This document shows positions 1-7,789 of a DNA stretch of 64,000 bases, one piece after another. The position numbers were made by a program, and so were the translations under genes. Positions within the stretch are counted from its first letter, which is position 1; each line of letters begins with the position of its first letter. A model generated the notes under the pieces. The model made no database searches, had not been told where the DNA came from, and saw nothing but the letters and a program-made list of their open reading frames with translations. Source of the stretch: Jatrophihabitans endophyticus (GTDB lineage: Bacteria > Actinomycetota > Actinomycetes > Mycobacteriales > Jatrophihabitantaceae); assembly GCF_900129455.1 (NCBI RefSeq), contig NZ_FQVU01000001.1, positions 1-64,000 on the forward strand. Direction: 5' to 3'.

Positions 1-101
1 ACCTCCTGCGGGTGAATGCCAGACACATCCACTCCGCCAGGAGGTCCTCCCACGTTCAAGCAGGCACGCCGTCAACAACGTCTTGGGTCACGACAGCTAG
101 C

Positions 102-194
102 GGATGTCGATCACTGCATCGTGTCGGGTGATCGACATCCACGTGCCGTCGTCAGCGCGACGATAACCGGATGTCGATCACCGCATCGCGTCGG
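102..194. repeat. 13-bp inverted repeat plus a direct copy, downstream of the Eis-like gene
   Basis: The word GGATGTCGATCAC at 102-114 is answered by its exact reverse complement at 128-140, with a 13-nt spacer. The same word recurs at 169-181, and the 13 bases that follow it (182-194) match 115-127 except for two C/T changes, so 102-127 and 169-194 form a 26-bp direct repeat. The hairpin lies about 65 nt past the stop of the leftward Eis-like gene and could act as its terminator, although no T-run follows. An additional 8-bp inverted repeat occurs at 1-8 and 38-45. No gene is supported in bases 1-203. Confidence 0.75.
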
Positions 195-203
195 CACGGC
201 CGC

Positions 204-1454
204 TCAGAAGTGGGTCTGGTTCCACGGCGCGACGGGGGTCGAGAACATCAGGTCGGCCCGGTCGAGCGCGCCGGGCGTCCGCTCCTCGACGCCGGCTGCG
301 ACGGCCAGCCGCCGCAGCCGGTGTCCGCCCAGGTAGGCCGACGCGAGCGCGCGCTGCGCGACGAGCAGGTCCGCGCCGTCGGCCGTCGGCTCGCACCGGG
401 CGACGCCGCCGGCGACGTCGAGGGCGAACCGGCCCGCCGCGTACCCGCCGGTGTCCTCGTCGCGCACGTCGAGGACGATCCGGCCGTCCGCGGCGTAACC
501 CCGCGCGGTGAGGGCAGCGGGGACGTCGAGCAGCCGGACCCACAGCTCGTCGACCGTCCCGGTCTCCTGCAGCGCGCGGCCGTCGCCCAGCAGCCAGCGC
601 ACCGGTTCGTCGACGGGCCGCTCGTCGAGCGTGATCTCGCCGACGAGGTCGATTCCGGCGAGGTAGGTCCAGAGGTTCAGGTAGGCGGCGTCGGTCGCCG
701 CGGCGAGCAGCTGGACCGCCACCGCACCGGGCGTGCCGTCGAGGTCCAGGCTGCGGGTGGGCCGCCAGGCCAGCAGGCCGTCGGGCGCGCCGTCGTCGCC
801 GTCGTGCACGAACCAGTGCTGCCGCTCGCCCTGGAGCTCGAAGCCGCCCAGGCCGAGGGAGCGGGGCCACCAGGCGCCGTCGCGGTCCATCTGGCCGGCG
901 TCGCGGCGCCGGGCCCGGTCGAACACCACCGGCCCGATCTCGCCGACCTCGTCGGCCGTCACCGCACGGATGCGGTGGGCGTCCCCGCCGCGCGGCAGGG
1001 CGCCCGGCCGCCGCGGGTGGTAGCGGTATCGCGCGCTCTGCGTCGCCGGGGCGTAGCCGAAACGGCCGTAGATCGGCCACTCGGCCGCGATCAGCACCGA
1101 CAGCGCGTCACCGCGCTCGGCCGCCGCGGCGAGTGAGCGCCCCAGCATGCCTCGGAGGAATCCACGTCGCCGGTGGGTGGCGGCCACGGACACCGCGGTG
1201 AGGGCGTCCACGGCGACGACGTCGGGGGACCCCGGCACGGTCAGCGTGCGCGCCTCGGTCGCGAGGGTGCCGACCCAGCGGTCGTCGTGGCGCACCCCCC
1301 ACGTGCGCTCGGGTGTCCAGGTGCGCCGGCGGTTGTGCAGCCGGGTGAGGGCGTCCGGGGCGCCGGGGTCGTGCAGCAGCGCCGTGCGCAGCGTGCGCAT
1401 CCACGGCTCGATCGCCTCGACGGGGACGGGGTTGACGACCTCGGGCTCGCTCAC
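204..1454 (-). CDS. Eis-type GNAT family N-acetyltransferase
   Basis: This 416-residue protein has the architecture and length of the Eis (enhanced intracellular survival) family, which acetylates amines of aminoglycosides, polyamines or lysines with acetyl-CoA. Visible features are the acetyl-CoA-binding GNAT stretch around residues 85-110 (AATHRRRGFLRGMLGRSLA), the YGRFGYAP segment after it, a second degenerate GNAT region, and a C-terminal SCP2-like domain ending in Phe. In mycobacterial Eis a C-terminal carboxylate takes part in catalysis, and the final THF is compatible with that. The start is a GTG at 1454. The gene runs in the same direction as the response regulator gene next door, 55 bp away, with no obvious link. 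The true substrate cannot be read from sequence. Confidence 0.88.
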   Translation of the reverse strand: MSEPEVVNPVPVEAIEPWMRTLRTALLHDPGAPDALTRLHNRRRTWTPERTWGVRHDDRWVGTLATEARTLTVPGSPDVVAVDALTAVSVAATHRRRGFLRGMLGRSLAAAAERGDALSVLIAAEWPIYGRFGYAPATQSARYRYHPRRPGALPRGGDAHRIRAVTADEVGEIGPVVFDRARRRDAGQMDRDGAWWPRSLGLGGFELQGERQHWFVHDGDDGAPDGLLAWRPTRSLDLDGTPGAVAVQLLAAATDAAYLNLWTYLAGIDLVGEITLDERPVDEPVRWLLGDGRALQETGTVDELWVRLLDVPAALTARGYAADGRIVLDVRDEDTGGYAAGRFALDVAGGVARCEPTADGADLLVAQRALASAYLGGHRLRRLAVAAGVEERTPGALDRADLMFSTPVAPWNQTHF

Positions 1455-1509
1455 CCGACCGACCCTGCCAGGCGGGGCAACCGAACTCTCGCCGGCCCGG
1501 GCCGGGCGC

Positions 1510-2199
1510 TCACCGCCCGTCGCGCCAGCGGTACTCGATCTCGGGCCGGCCGGCGCCGCGGTGGCGCGGCGTCCGGGTGACCACGTTGGTGTCGGCGAGG
1601 TGCTCCAGGTAACGGCGTGCGGTGACCCGCGAGACCCCGCACGTGGCCGCGATCTCGGTGGCCGAGCACTGCGGCGCCGCCCGGACGGCCGCGGCCACCC
1701 GGTCCAGCGTCTCGGCCGCGAGCCCGCCGGGCAGGTTCGCCGGATCGAAGCCGCGCAGCGCGGCGAAGGCGCGGTCGATCTCGGTCTGGGCGCCGGCGGC
1801 GAGATCCTCGTGCAGCCGTTGGCGGTAGTCGGCGTAGCGCTCGAGCTTGTCGCGCAACGACGCGAACGCGAACGGTTTGAGCAGGTAGGAGACCACGCCC
1901 AACGACACCGCCGAGCGCACCGCCGCGAGGTCCCGGGTCGAGGTCACCGCGATCACGTCCACGCGCGTTCCCGCCCCCCGTAGCGCCCGGCAGACGTCCA
2001 GGCCGTGCAGATCGGGCAGGTTGAAGTCGAGCAGGACGAGGTCCGGCGCACGGTCGCGGACGTGACGCAGGGCATCCGCACCGCCGTACACGACGCCGGC
2101 GACGGCGAACCCGGGGACGCGCCGCACGAGCTCGGCGTGGGCGTCGGCGGTGAGCGCCTCGTCGTCGACGACGAGCACCTGCAGCTCGCGCCCGCTCAC
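1510..2199 (-). CDS. CitB/DcuR-type response regulator
   Basis: This 229-residue two-component regulator has a receiver domain at residues 1-125, with phosphoacceptor Asp near residue 56 (LLDFNLPD), an acidic pair near the start (VVDDE) and the conserved Lys near 107 (YLLKPF). A C-terminal winged-helix region (about 165-215, CSATEIAATCGVSRVTARRYLEHL) is typical of regulators of citrate, malate and fumarate use. The GTG start at 2199 overlaps the stop of the sensor kinase by four bases (GTGA), so the two are translationally coupled. The likely target is the divergent DctA gene at 3983, since such regulators usually control the adjacent dicarboxylate carrier. Target and effector are inferred. 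Confidence 0.92.
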   Translation of the reverse strand: MSGRELQVLVVDDEALTADAHAELVRRVPGFAVAGVVYGGADALRHVRDRAPDLVLLDFNLPDLHGLDVCRALRGAGTRVDVIAVTSTRDLAAVRSAVSLGVVSYLLKPFAFASLRDKLERYADYRQRLHEDLAAGAQTEIDRAFAALRGFDPANLPGGLAAETLDRVAAAVRAAPQCSATEIAATCGVSRVTARRYLEHLADTNVVTRTPRHRGAGRPEIEYRWRDGR

Positions 2200-3839
2200 C
2201 GGGCACCCCGGGGCAGGGGGAGACGGGCCACGAGCCGCGCGCCGCCGAGGTCGGCCCGCGTCACCGTCACCTCGCCGCCGTGCCGCCGCACCACCTGGTG
2301 CACGAGGGCCAGTCCGAGTCCGCGCCCCGCCTCGCTCGTCGCCAGCTTGGTCGTCCACCCCCGGACGAACGCGCGGTCGACGGCCTCGGGCGGCAACCCC
2401 GGCCCGTCGTCGCACACCTCGACGACCAGCTCGTCGCCGGTCCCGACGAGGCGCAGGACGACGTGGCCGGGTCCGGGCGTCTCCGCGCTCGCGTCGATCG
2501 CGTTGTCGAGCAGGTTGCCGATGACCGTGGTGAGATCGCTGCTGCTGAAGGCGTCCAACGGCGCCGCGACGGTCCGCTCGGCGACCTCCGAGTCCACCTC
2601 CACGTCCACCTCCACGTCCACCTCCACGTCGACGCCGCGCTCGGCCGCCTGCGCGACCTTGCCCAGCAGCATCGCCGCGACCACCGGCTCGGCCACCGCC
2701 GCGACGGTCCGGTCGGTGAGCCGCTGCGACAGCGCGAGCTGCTCGGTGCCGAAGCGGACGGCGTCCGCGGTGCGCCCGGTCTCCATCAGCACGATCATCG
2801 TGTGCAGGCGGTTCGCCGACTCGTGCGCCTGCGAGCGCAACGACTCGGCCAGCGACCGGCTGGCGTCGAGCTCGCCGGTCAACGCCTCGAGCTCGGTGCG
2901 GTCGCGCAGCGTGGTCACGGTCCCGAAGGCCTGCCCGTGCCACACCGCCGGCGCCCGGTCGACGACGAGGACGCGCTCGCCGGTGAGGTGCAGCTCGCCA
3001 CGGACCGCGCGCTCGTCGCCCAGCAGCTCGCGCAGGGGACCGCCGACGGGGAGGTCGGCCAGCGGCCGCCCCGCGTGCGCGGCCGGATCGGGCAGCCCGA
3101 GCAGCCGGCCGGCCTCGGCGTTCACGAGCGTGACCCGGGCGACGCCGTGACGGCGGTCGGTGACGACCAGACCCTCGCGGACGGACTCGAGCACGGCGGT
3201 GTGCGTGGCGAGCATCCCCGTCATGGTGGCGGCGTCCACCCCGCCGGTCTGCCGGCGCAGTCGCCGTCCCACCAGCGCGGCGCCGGCGAGCGCGACCGCG
3301 AGCAGGGCGACGAGCCCCGCGACGAGCGCGGGGACCTGCCGAGCGAGCCGGTCGCGGATGGCCTCGGTGGTGATGCCGACGGCGACGAGCGCGACGACCC
3401 GCCCTCCCGCCCGCACCGGCACCACGGCCCGCACGGACGGACCCAGGCTGCCGGTGTAGGTCTCGGTGACCGCGTGACCGGCGAGCGCCGGTCCGATCGT
3501 GCCGACGAAGGGCTTGCCGACCAGGGCGGGATCCGGGTGGGTGAAACGGGTGCGGTCCGGGGCCATCACGACGACGAAGTCGGCCCCGGTGCCGCGCCGG
3601 ACGCGTTCGACGTACCCGCGCAGCGCCGCGGGCGGATCGGGCGCGCGCACGCCGGCGACCACGTAGGGGTTCGCCGCGACCGACCGGGCGACGCCGAGCA
3701 CGCGGGTCCGGGCGTCGTCCTCGTCACGACGGCTGCCGACCAGGACCGCGGCGGCCGCGACGACGGCCACGACGACGACGAGCAGCACCGCCTGCAGCGC
3801 CAGGAGCTGGCGCGCCAGGCTCCAGCGCCGGATCCGCAC
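2196..3839 (-). CDS. CitA/DcuS-type sensor histidine kinase
   Basis: This 547-residue membrane kinase probably senses an extracellular di- or tricarboxylate. An N-terminal membrane segment (about 12-34) is followed by an extracytoplasmic sCache/PAS-like sensor (about 40-165) containing the family's THP motif (FTHPDP), a second membrane segment (about 170-195) and a cytoplasmic PAS domain (about 215-325). Next come an SpoOB-type dimerisation helix with the phosphorylated His near 339 (QAHESANRLH) and an HATPase_c domain (N box GNLLDNAIDA, G1 DDGPG, G2 GRGLGLAL). Residues 404-416 carry a VEVD repeat between the two kinase subdomains. It is paired with the overlapping response regulator and is divergent from dctA. 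Confidence 0.92.
   Translation of the reverse strand: MRIRRWSLARQLLALQAVLLVVVVAVVAAAAVLVGSRRDEDDARTRVLGVARSVAANPYVVAGVRAPDPPAALRGYVERVRRGTGADFVVVMAPDRTRFTHPDPALVGKPFVGTIGPALAGHAVTETYTGSLGPSVRAVVPVRAGGRVVALVAVGITTEAIRDRLARQVPALVAGLVALLAVALAGAALVGRRLRRQTGGVDAATMTGMLATHTAVLESVREGLVVTDRRHGVARVTLVNAEAGRLLGLPDPAAHAGRPLADLPVGGPLRELLGDERAVRGELHLTGERVLVVDRAPAVWHGQAFGTVTTLRDRTELEALTGELDASRSLAESLRSQAHESANRLHTMIVLMETGRTADAVRFGTEQLALSQRLTDRTVAAVAEPVVAAMLLGKVAQAAERGVDVEVDVEVDVEVDSEVAERTVAAPLDAFSSSDLTTVIGNLLDNAIDASAETPGPGHVVLRLVGTGDELVVEVCDDGPGLPPEAVDRAFVRGWTTKLATSEAGRGLGLALVHQVVRRHGGEVTVTRADLGGARLVARLPLPRGAR
2592..2627 (-). repeat. 12-bp coding minisatellite in the sensor kinase
   Basis: Three perfect tandem copies of a 12-bp unit (GTCCACCTCCAC on the + strand) encode alternating Asp-Val-Glu-Val in the sensor kinase, between the dimerisation helix and the ATPase domain. 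Flanking bases hold degraded copies. The unit keeps the frame, so copy-number change would lengthen or shorten an acidic strand without disrupting the protein. Confidence 0.85.
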
Positions 3840-3982
3840 GGCGACAGTGTGTCACCGGGCCCGCTCCGTCCCGGCCCGCGTGAACTCTATGAACGCAACC
3901 GAGACCGCGGCGGCCGACGCGGGGGAGGGTCGGCCCACGCGACGTGGCGCAGGCCACACCGACCGTCCGAGGGAGCCTCACG

Positions 3983-5392
3983 ATGACGATCACGAATCGG
4001 CCGCCCGGTCGCACCGAGCGCCCCGGGGACGGCGACCGCCCCGCGCGCCGCGACCGCACCCACTGGCTCTACCTCGCCGTGATCGCCGCGGTGGCGGCCG
4101 GCATCGCCGTGGGGCTGCTCGCGCCGGGCTTCGCGGTCGAGCTCAAGCCCGTCGGCGAGGCGTTCGTGTCCCTGGTCAAGATGATGATCAGCCCGGTCAT
4201 CTTCTGCACGATCGTGCTGGGCATCGGCTCGGTGCGACGTGCGGCCCAGGTCGGCAAGGTCGGCGGCCTCGCGCTCGGCTACTTCATCGCGATGTCGACG
4301 GTCGCACTCGCGATCGGGCTGGTCGTCGGGAACCTCATCAGCCCCGGGTCGTCGCTGCACCTGACGAAGGCGGCGTCGTCGGCCGGCACGAAGGCCGCCG
4401 AGGACGCGGGCTCGGGCGGCCTGGTCGACTTCCTGCACGAGATGATCCCGTCGACGCTGGTGTCGTCGTTGACGAGCGGGCAGGTGCTGCAGACCCTGGT
4501 GGTCGCCCTGCTGGTCGGCTTCGCGCTGCAGGCGCTCGGCGACGCCGGCGAGCCGGTGCTGCGGGGCGTGGCGTCGGTGCAGCGGGTCGTGTTCACGGTG
4601 CTCGCCATGGTCATGTGGCTCGCGCCGGTCGGCGCGTTCGGTGCCATGGCCGCGGTCGTGGGGGCGACGGGCGTCGACGCGCTCACCAGCCTCGCGGTGA
4701 TCATGCTCGCCTTCTACGCGACCTGCCTGGTCTTCGTCGTGGGCGTGCTGGGCACGCTGCTGCGGCTGGCCACCGGGGTCGGCATCCTCGGCCTGCTGCG
4801 CTACCTCGCCCGCGAGTTCCTGCTCATCGTCTCGACGTCGTCCTCGGAGACGGCGCTGCCCCGGCTGATCGCCAAGATGGAGCACCTCGGCGTGGAGAAG
4901 CCGGTCGTCGGGATCGTCGTCCCGACCGGGTACTCGTTCAATCTCGACGGCACCGCGATCTACCTGACGATGTCGGCCCTGTTCGTCGCCCAGGCCGTCG
5001 GGACGCCGCTGAGCGTCGGCCAGCAGATCGGCCTGCTGCTGTTCATGATCATCGCGTCCAAGGGCGCCGCCGGCGTCACCGGCGCCGGCCTCGCCACGCT
5101 CGCCGGTGGCCTGCAGTCCCATCGCCCGGACCTCGTCGATGGCGTCGGTCTGATCGTCGGCATCGACCGCTTCATGTCCGAGGCGCGCGCGGTCACGAAC
5201 TTCGCCGGCAACGCGGTGGCGACGGTGCTGATCGGGGTCTGGACCGGGCAGGCGGACCGCGCGCGGATGACGCAGGTGCTCGCCGGGACGCTCCCGTTCG
5301 ACGAGTCGTCGGTCGAGGACCACGAGGGTGGGACGTCACCGGCGCCGCCGGCCGGGAACTCATCGCGGAAGACGCTGGTCGACGCGGGGTGA
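3983..5392 (+). CDS. dctA: C4-dicarboxylate:cation symporter DctA
   Basis: This 469-residue carrier of the DAACS family imports succinate, fumarate and malate, probably with Na+ or H+. Family signatures are the serine-rich re-entrant loop (about 300-310, ISTSSSETALP), the LNLDG-type stretch YSFNLDGTAIY, and the GAAGVTGAG segment, on top of eight predicted membrane spans. I chose the ATG at 3983 because GAGGGAG lies eight bases upstream; an in-frame ATG at 3944 would add 13 residues without a better ribosome site. The 140-bp gap to the divergent sensor kinase should hold the promoter and regulator site. Together with the two-component pair it forms a sensing and uptake module for dicarboxylates. 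Confidence 0.95.
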   Translation: MTITNRPPGRTERPGDGDRPARRDRTHWLYLAVIAAVAAGIAVGLLAPGFAVELKPVGEAFVSLVKMMISPVIFCTIVLGIGSVRRAAQVGKVGGLALGYFIAMSTVALAIGLVVGNLISPGSSLHLTKAASSAGTKAAEDAGSGGLVDFLHEMIPSTLVSSLTSGQVLQTLVVALLVGFALQALGDAGEPVLRGVASVQRVVFTVLAMVMWLAPVGAFGAMAAVVGATGVDALTSLAVIMLAFYATCLVFVVGVLGTLLRLATGVGILGLLRYLAREFLLIVSTSSSETALPRLIAKMEHLGVEKPVVGIVVPTGYSFNLDGTAIYLTMSALFVAQAVGTPLSVGQQIGLLLFMIIASKGAAGVTGAGLATLAGGLQSHRPDLVDGVGLIVGIDRFMSEARAVTNFAGNAVATVLIGVWTGQADRARMTQVLAGTLPFDESSVEDHEGGTSPAPPAGNSSRKTLVDAG

Positions 5393-5405
5393 CCTGCCCC
5401 GGCCG

Positions 5406-6185
5406 TCAGATCCAGTCGATGTGGTCCTTCAGGTACAGGTAGCCGACGAAGCTGAACGCGTCGAGCAGGAAGTGTGCGATCACCAACGGCAGCACGCGTC
5501 GGGTGCGCTGGAACCACCAGCCGAAGACGAGGCCCATGACGACGTTGCCCGCGAAGCCGCCGAAGCCCTGGTACAGGTGGTACGAGCCGCGAAGGGTGGC
5601 GCTGGCGAGCAGCGCCCGCTGGTTCGTCCATCCCAGCTGACGCAGCCGGGTCAGCATGTACCCGACGACGATGATCTCCTCGGCGAACCCGTTCTGGAAG
5701 GCCGAGGCGAGCAGGTACGGCACGCGGTACCAGACGTCGGGGAAGTTCACGACCTGCAGCGAGGCGTTCAGCCCGAGCTCGTGCGCCGCCCAGACCAGGC
5801 CGAGCCCGGGGATGCCGATGAGCGCGAGGAAGCCGACGCCCAGCCCGACGTCCGACCATCGGCGGCGCAGGCCGAAGCCGATGCCGAACCCGGGGCCGCC
5901 CGGCCTGCTGGCGAGCAGCACGAGCGCGAGCAGCGGTGGCACCGTCCCGTTGAGCAGGTCGGCGAGCTGGTCGGCGAGGTCGAGCCAGGGGTAGGTGGTG
6001 GCGGTGCCGTCCACGACCGTGGCCGTGGTGCTGGAGATCCCGCCCTTGACCGTGATCTCCTGCCGGATCAGGTACAGCAGCGCGTAGAGCCCGGACATGC
6101 CGAGCGACACGCCGAGCACGGCCAGCAGCTCGAGCCCGTACCGGGGCTTCGCCTGCGCCGGTAGCTCGTCCTCGGTCGCGTCCAC
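5406..6185 (-). CDS. CPBP family intramembrane protease-like protein
   Basis: This 259-residue protein has about seven membrane spans and the CPBP/Abi core: motif 1 with paired glutamates (FAEEIIVVGY, about 165-175), motif 2 (RGSYHLYQG) and motif 3 (HFLLDAFSF). CPBP proteins are glutamate/histidine intramembrane endopeptidases related to Rce1 and bacteriocin-immunity proteins. The usual Arg three residues after the EE pair is not present (EEIIVV), so activity is uncertain. The start is a GTG at 6185. It converges with dctA, 13 bp away, and sits 33 bp downstream of the DUF4395 gene on the same strand. The substrate is unknown. Confidence 0.8.
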   Translation of the reverse strand: MDATEDELPAQAKPRYGLELLAVLGVSLGMSGLYALLYLIRQEITVKGGISSTTATVVDGTATTYPWLDLADQLADLLNGTVPPLLALVLLASRPGGPGFGIGFGLRRRWSDVGLGVGFLALIGIPGLGLVWAAHELGLNASLQVVNFPDVWYRVPYLLASAFQNGFAEEIIVVGYMLTRLRQLGWTNQRALLASATLRGSYHLYQGFGGFAGNVVMGLVFGWWFQRTRRVLPLVIAHFLLDAFSFVGYLYLKDHIDWI

Positions 6186-6218
6186 CGCGTCAGTGTGCCG
6201 CGACGGGTTCGGCCGGGT

Positions 6219-6722
6219 TCACACGGTGCGCGGTCGGCTGCCCAGGTTCGCGCACGCCTCGCAGGTCTCGGCGGGGATCAGGCCCAGCCGCATGAGCACC
6301 GCGAACACCCGGCAGCCCAGGCAGAAGGCGAGTGCGGACTCCAGGACGGCGGCGACCACGACGAGGGCCAGCAGCACGACGGTCGCGGCGGGCACGTCCA
6401 TCGCCAGCAGGACGACGGCGGCGACCGTCAGGGTGGCACCCATGCCCTGCGCGAACCGCTTCGGCGGGCCGGGCACCAGCGTCGCGGGGCCGAGGCGTGG
6501 CGCGACCACCTCGGTGGCGAGCCGGCCGAGCGGGCTCAGCCGCGGGCCGGTGAGCACGCGGGCGACGAAGCCGAGCGCGATCGGGACGCTCAGCCACAGC
6601 CAGCCGCTGCCCAGCGTCGCCGCGAGGGCCAGGGTCAGGGCGCACAGCAGCGCGACGCCCGCCGCGACCGTGCGGGCCGCCTTCTCGTTCACGGGGTTCG
6701 GGAACCCGAGCAGTGACGTCAC
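6219..6722 (-). CDS. DUF4395 family membrane protein
   Basis: This protein of about 167 residues has four hydrophobic segments and the DUF4395 hallmarks: an N-terminal GFPNPVNEKAAR stretch, a middle PRLSPLGRLATEVVAPRLG segment, and a cysteine-containing end (FCLGCRVF, then ETCEAC). In other bacteria these proteins often sit beside thioredoxin- or sulfur-related genes, and the paired cysteines would fit redox or metal chemistry, but the function is not established. The start is probably the GTG at 6722; a TTG at 6728 is the alternative. It lies 14 bp downstream of the thioesterase gene and is probably co-transcribed with it. Confidence 0.8.
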   Translation of the reverse strand: MTSLLGFPNPVNEKAARTVAAGVALLCALTLALAATLGSGWLWLSVPIALGFVARVLTGPRLSPLGRLATEVVAPRLGPATLVPGPPKRFAQGMGATLTVAAVVLLAMDVPAATVVLLALVVVAAVLESALAFCLGCRVFAVLMRLGLIPAETCEACANLGSRPRTV

Positions 6723-6735
6723 GGGCAAAGCCTAC

Positions 6736-7548
6736 CTAGGAACTAGGCAAATCGGCGCGGTCGGGGAGCGGGCCGACGACGAGAGTCTGCAGGCCGCCCC
6801 CGACGACGCCGCGCACGTCGGCGAGCGTCGACCGGGCGACGGCCGAGCCGTGCGGGCCCAGCTGCGTCGTCGCCGCCAGGTGCAGCCACTCGCCCTCGAC
6901 CGGACGGGCGAGGTGGACGTCGAGGTCGACGTTGACGAACGACCACCGCGTCCAGTCCAGCTCGGCGGAGATGCCGCTGCCGGAGTCGGCGACCAGAGCG
7001 CACCGCGCCAGCGACGGCACCGGCCACCCGGGCACCAGCGGCACGAGGGGTCGCAGCCACGTCGACGCCGGGCCGGGGGCAGTCATGGAGCCCTCGACGA
7101 AGCGCCACTCCAGGCTGCGGCCGTAGCCGAAGTCGGCGTCCCAGGACGCGGCGGCGGGCACGGTCACCGGCGCGGGCGGCGCGGCGACCAGCGACGACGT
7201 GTCCGCGTCCCGGACGAACCACACGCGCACCACCAGGCACTCCCGGCCGTCGGCGTCGACCGTCGCCTCGGCCAGCGCCGCGGAGCGGGCGGCCCGCACG
7301 ATCCGGACCCGCACCCCGACGGGGCCGACGGGCACGGCGCGGACGAAGTCGGCGGCCAGCCGGCAGGCCCGCAGATCGCGACGACCCGTCGCTTCCTGGA
7401 CATGACGGGCGGCGACCGTGACCGCGAGCGCCGTCGGCGGCCCGCCGTGCTGCAGGTCCCGCGACCAGGGCCCGACGGTGTGGCCGGACGCGGCGAACCG
7501 CGACACGTCGGGCGTCTCCTCGACGACGTCGAAATAAGAATTTGCCAC
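6736..7548 (-). CDS. Double-hotdog acyl-CoA thioesterase-like protein
   Basis: This 270-residue protein matches the TesB-like thioesterase superfamily, with two hotdog repeats (about 20-115 and 150-265). The N-terminal half carries LQHGGPPTALAV and the C-terminal half the RWSFVNVDLDVHLARP strand common in actinobacterial acyl-CoA thioesterases. Its role would be hydrolysis of an acyl-CoA, substrate unknown. The GTG start at 7548 is followed by codons AAT TCT TAT, AT-rich compared with the rest of the window. The upstream gap 7549-7789 (241 bp) separates it from the divergent FAD oxidoreductase. It must contain both promoters and includes an imperfect palindrome around 7555-7565 (CAAC-CTA-GTTG) that could be an operator. 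Confidence 0.78.
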   Translation of the reverse strand: MANSYFDVVEETPDVSRFAASGHTVGPWSRDLQHGGPPTALAVTVAARHVQEATGRRDLRACRLAADFVRAVPVGPVGVRVRIVRAARSAALAEATVDADGRECLVVRVWFVRDADTSSLVAAPPAPVTVPAAASWDADFGYGRSLEWRFVEGSMTAPGPASTWLRPLVPLVPGWPVPSLARCALVADSGSGISAELDWTRWSFVNVDLDVHLARPVEGEWLHLAATTQLGPHGSAVARSTLADVRGVVGGGLQTLVVGPLPDRADLPSS

Positions 7549-7789
7549 GTGGTCAACCTAGTTGCAGCGCGGACGACGCGGATGTCCTACAGTGGTCTCC
7601 AGAAGGGGCGAGCGGCACATCCCTCCCGTGCCGCCGCCCCTTCGTCATGTCGAAAGTCGGCTCGAGCAGCGGGTGGACACTCCTCGGCGTCGTGGCTCAC
7701 GACACGCCGCCGGAACCGGATGCGGTCGCGAACGCGAACTCCCGGATGTAGGACCTGTGAACCCCATCGGCCCGTTGCGGGAGGCATGA

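Noticed and set aside
7549-7789. SigK-type promoter before the FAD oxidoreductase
   Set aside because: I looked for CCATCC with CCGAAT-like boxes at 16-17-bp spacing; only single half-sites with wrong spacing were present.
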